NCBI RefSeq assembly: GCF_039545095.1
Contig: NZ_BAABRS010000001.1
Location: forward strand, 1 to 64,000
Direction: 5' to 3'
DNA length: 64,000 bases
From: Fodinibius salicampi
Lineage (GTDB): Bacteria > Bacteroidota > Rhodothermia > Balneolales > Balneolaceae
The notes under the pieces were generated by a model that worked only from the letters and a program-made list of their open reading frames with translations, did not search any database and was not told the origin of the DNA. This document shows, in pieces, positions 61,402 through 64,000 of the stretch. The position numbers and the translations under genes were made by a program. Each line of letters begins with the position of its first letter. Position 1 is the first letter of the stretch.

Positions 61402-64000
61402 TTAGTTTTCTGTTACAATCATGGTTCCCTGCATCGTGCGCCAATGGCCGGGGAACGTACATACATAAGGGTATTCGCCCGGCTCTTCGGGAGCTGTAAA
61501 TGTGAGGGTTACTGATTGATCGGGATTTACTAATGCCGTTGCAAAAAGAACTTCAGACATGTCGGGAACATAATTGTTCTCGGCAGCATCAGTGTCGCCG
61601 GCCATTTCATCGGCGGCAGCTCCGACCTCTTCCAGGGAACCGGGTTCAGTGATAAGTAAGTTATGTTGCATGAAATCCGGATTTTCGAAAATAATTTCCA
61701 CTTCTTCCCCGGCTTGGACAGAAAATTCCGTTACATCAAACTGGAGTTCATTTACCACAGCCTTAATGCGGATCGTGTTTGCATCTGATGCGGAATCCTG
61801 ATCTGAATCTGAGGCTGTTTCTTCTCCTGTAGATGTACTGCTTGTAGCGGTTCTGTAGCCTTCTTCGTGCTTATTAGCAGCCAGTTTAATCGCTTCGGCC
61901 AACCATTCATCCTCTATTACATCTTCTTCCCGACTAAGTTCGAACAGGATTTCACCAATTTCATCCATCGGTTCCATCTCAATGGTTGCAAGAATAGCTC
62001 TGAGCTGAGTTTGTCGGTCTTCATCTTGTAAAACACCGGATTCAAGCAAAGCTCGGTTCGTTTCCGGCGTTCTGGGAAGTACCTGGATTGCTGCTTTTCG
62101 TACTCCGGCTGCCGGGTGCTCAAGTGCTTGAGTAGCGATATCTAATGCTTCTTCATTTGCTCTGTCAAGCGCACCCAACCCATGAATTGTCCAAAGGGCA
62201 TGCAAGGCTGCACTGTTTAACCCAAGTTCATCCACCTCGGTATTTTCAACGAGCTCATATAAATCCGGAAGTACATCTGTTTCTCCTCGCTCAACTAGCA
62301 GTCGCTGAGCCGTTAACCGCCAGAACATGTTGTCGTTACTTAATGCTTCAACTAAGTCATCTGGATTCTCCTTTCTGAGACTCATCGATTCATTGGCAGT
62401 GGACTCTTCCCCTTCTTTGTAAGTAAGGCGATAAATACGTCCGTGTTGGCGATCCCGGTTGGGATTTATATGGGCATTCCCTTCGCCAGTCTCGGCATCA
62501 TAGCCTCCACGTTCTTCTGAGGGAGTGGGATTATGCTGAATAATAAAATTATACCAGTCAGAGATCCAGAGAGAGCCATCAGGACCAACTTTGGCCTGAA
62601 CCGGAGATACCCACTCATCATGGCCGGCAAAGATATTCCAACCGTCTTTTTCGGAATATCCAGCTCCGTCGGGCTCAATGATTGCGCGATGTACCAAGCC
62701 ACCGGTTGGTTCACTTATAAAAGCGATTCGATTCCAGTATTCTTTCGGAAATTGACGGGCCGTATAGAATTTAAAGCCGGATGCAGCCGTAAAACCACCG
62801 AATACATCAACCTGGCGATAGTTCCGTGTAATCGGACGCATAGCATAGTGACCATCAATTTTCTTGGTTCCTGCATTCCAGCGTTCGCCTTCAGAACCTT
62901 CGGGCCATTCATAGTCTTGATAGTATCGTCGCGGAATTCCCATATAAACGGCATGCTCATTATTGGCAGTAGAACCAAAGACATCAAACGTTTCATTGAA
63001 GCCGAGTCCCCAGGTATTATTGGTCGTAGAGGTTAAGAACTCAAAATCGATGTTATCAAAATCGGTACTGAAACGATAGAAGCCCTGACGAAAACGGAGA
63101 GAATCTCCATTGATTTCGCCCTCAAAGCCTGAGTATCCAACCGATCCCCAGATATTATTGTCGAATCCATACTGCAGGTGGGAGGGGCCGGCATGAGTAT
63201 CAAAGGTACCCCATCCAGACATTATCTTTTCTCTAATATCTGCTTTGTCATCTCCATCCGTGTCTTTCAGGAATATAATGTGAGGCGCTTGAGAAACGAT
63301 AATACCACCATTAACAAAGGCAAGGCTGGTTGGAATATTCAGGCTGTCTGCAAAGACCGTTACCTTATCAGCTTTGCCGTCATCGTTAGTATCTTCTAGA
63401 ATCTTAATTTTGTCATTACCGATTCCATCTTCTTCACGTACGGTATTGGGATAGTCAACCGTTTCTATGGCCCAAAGACGACCTTTTTCATCCCACGCAA
63501 TGTCGACAGGATTGATAATATCGGGCTCGGAAGCAAACAGTTCGAGCTCGTATCCCACCGGAACCTGTATATGTTTTTGTGATTCTTCAGGAGAGAGTGG
63601 AAGCTGGTATTTGGGGGCAGGGTCCCGTTCCTCATAGTTGGGTATGTTATCACGCTCTTCATATTCAAGTTCGGGAAGAGTTGAGACAAATTGTTCCCAA
63701 TTATCACGGACCTGATCACTTACCGACCATACAATACCATTTTTGATCAGTTTCTGAAATCCTTCTTTGGTCCAAGTCCGTTCATCGTGGCCGTAAGCAG
63801 TATAGAAGACCTTGCCGTCTCCATGCGTGCGTACCCAAGTCCATGGTTCTGTATGGTCTGCTCCTTCTCGCTCCATTAGAACCGTACGGTTATTTTCGTT
63901 GTGCTTAGTATGGATATACGTTTCATCCCATGTTTCAAATTCCTCCAGCCCTTCTGTTACCGGATGGTCACTGTTTATAATGTTAGCAGTAAAAGTGCCG
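61402..64000 (-). CDS. ThuA-PVC-type dehydrogenase with HEAT and azurin-like domains, 5' end outside window
   Basis: The frame runs to the right edge with no start (upstream residues read TFTANIINSDHPVTEGLEEF), so the N-terminal part is missing. Domains in order: ThuA-like (to about residue 130 of the visible part, VFYTAYGHDERTW), a membrane-bound dehydrogenase-type beta-propeller (VPVGYELELFASEPDI, DGSLWISDWYNFIIQHNP), HEAT-like repeats and, at the end, a cupredoxin domain with QHNLLIT and YVCTFPGHWRTMQG (Cys, His and Met of a blue-copper site). It probably oxidises a sugar in the periplasm and passes electrons to the copper centre. Confidence 0.83.
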   Translation of the reverse strand, partial: GTFTANIINSDHPVTEGLEEFETWDETYIHTKHNENNRTVLMEREGADHTEPWTWVRTHGDGKVFYTAYGHDERTWTKEGFQKLIKNGIVWSVSDQVRDNWEQFVSTLPELEYEERDNIPNYEERDPAPKYQLPLSPEESQKHIQVPVGYELELFASEPDIINPVDIAWDEKGRLWAIETVDYPNTVREEDGIGNDKIKILEDTNDDGKADKVTVFADSLNIPTSLAFVNGGIIVSQAPHIIFLKDTDGDDKADIREKIMSGWGTFDTHAGPSHLQYGFDNNIWGSVGYSGFEGEINGDSLRFRQGFYRFSTDFDNIDFEFLTSTTNNTWGLGFNETFDVFGSTANNEHAVYMGIPRRYYQDYEWPEGSEGERWNAGTKKIDGHYAMRPITRNYRQVDVFGGFTAASGFKFYTARQFPKEYWNRIAFISEPTGGLVHRAIIEPDGAGYSEKDGWNIFAGHDEWVSPVQAKVGPDGSLWISDWYNFIIQHNPTPSEERGGYDAETGEGNAHINPNRDRQHGRIYRLTYKEGEESTANESMSLRKENPDDLVEALSNDNMFWRLTAQRLLVERGETDVLPDLYELVENTEVDELGLNSAALHALWTIHGLGALDRANEEALDIATQALEHPAAGVRKAAIQVLPRTPETNRALLESGVLQDEDRQTQLRAILATIEMEPMDEIGEILFELSREEDVIEDEWLAEAIKLAANKHEEGYRTATSSTSTGEETASDSDQDSASDANTIRIKAVVNELQFDVTEFSVQAGEEVEIIFENPDFMQHNLLITEPGSLEEVGAAADEMAGDTDAAENNYVPDMSEVLFATALVNPDQSVTLTFTAPEEPGEYPYVCTFPGHWRTMQGTMIVTEN

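Overview
The window looks like chromosomal DNA of a free-living, aerobic, heterotrophic member of the Balneolota/Bacteroidota side of the tree. This is inferred from protein style: a fused E1 alpha/beta 2-oxoacid dehydrogenase, Reg_prop/Y_Y_Y sensor kinases, TPR-LuxR regulators, TonB-tailed BlaR1 proteins and short PspC proteins. Base composition is moderately AT-rich. The left edge is the 3' end of a 5S rRNA gene with its terminator, so an rRNA operon lies just outside. No tRNA, CRISPR array or intact insertion sequence was seen.

Layout. (1) 232-8273: acyl-CoA dehydrogenase, a zinc-less sirtuin, an SGNH hydrolase, a membrane-associated protein, an SDR, a hisC broken by one in-frame TAG, and a fused branched-chain 2-oxoacid dehydrogenase E1. 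(2) 8435-12193: a hybrid-free sensor histidine kinase and an AlkD-type DNA glycosylase. (3) 12206-23587, minus strand: a phenylacetate catabolic operon running paaA-B-C-D-(secreted protein)-G-H-I-J-Y-(small protein)-Z, then a decayed DUF559 hairpin-flanked element and an enoyl-CoA hydratase. paaE and paaK are not in the window. The region before paaA carries a 9-bp inverted repeat and an array of 22-bp tandem repeats. (4) 24054-41891: a TPR-LuxR regulator, cupin, lipoprotein, two paralogous histidine-rich TPR proteins, two MddA-type (methanethiol S-methyltransferase-like) membrane proteins, a TetR regulator with two operators, three intact, one frameshifted and one residual soluble methyltransferase, an OsmC protein, a UPF1-like helicase and an alpha/beta hydrolase-LuxR fusion. 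Two 87-bp repeats, each with a pair of DosR-box-like palindromes, sit before the last methyltransferase and the second mddA. (5) 41976-47016: 2H phosphoesterase, secreted subtilisin-like protease, DUF2059-like protein, exported isoaspartate methyltransferase and an unknown protein. (6) 47049-55692: a fatty-acid beta-oxidation block (thioesterase, acyl-CoA ligase, FadN-type HCDH/hydratase, FadA thiolase, dienoyl-CoA reductase-like SDR). (7) 55785-64000, minus strand: PspC, phosphatidylcholine synthase, BlaR1/BlaI pair, and a sugar-catabolism group (Gfo/Idh oxidoreductase, TIM-barrel isomerase, ThuA/PVC-type dehydrogenase with an azurin-like tail) that runs off the right edge.

How it works together. 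Regions 3 and 6 give a coherent acyl-CoA economy: phenylacetyl-CoA epoxidation, isomerisation, ring opening and beta-oxidation-like cleavage feed the same pools as fatty-acid oxidation. Region 4 is the most unusual part: it reads as a stress- or redox-regulated methyl-transfer locus, possibly making dimethyl sulfide or other methylated volatile thiols, with a TetR switch at one end and DosR-like sites at the other. Several genes are damaged (hisC, DUF559, one methyltransferase, and remnants of a second methyltransferase and a four-helix-bundle protein). Read mapping would separate real decay from assembly error.
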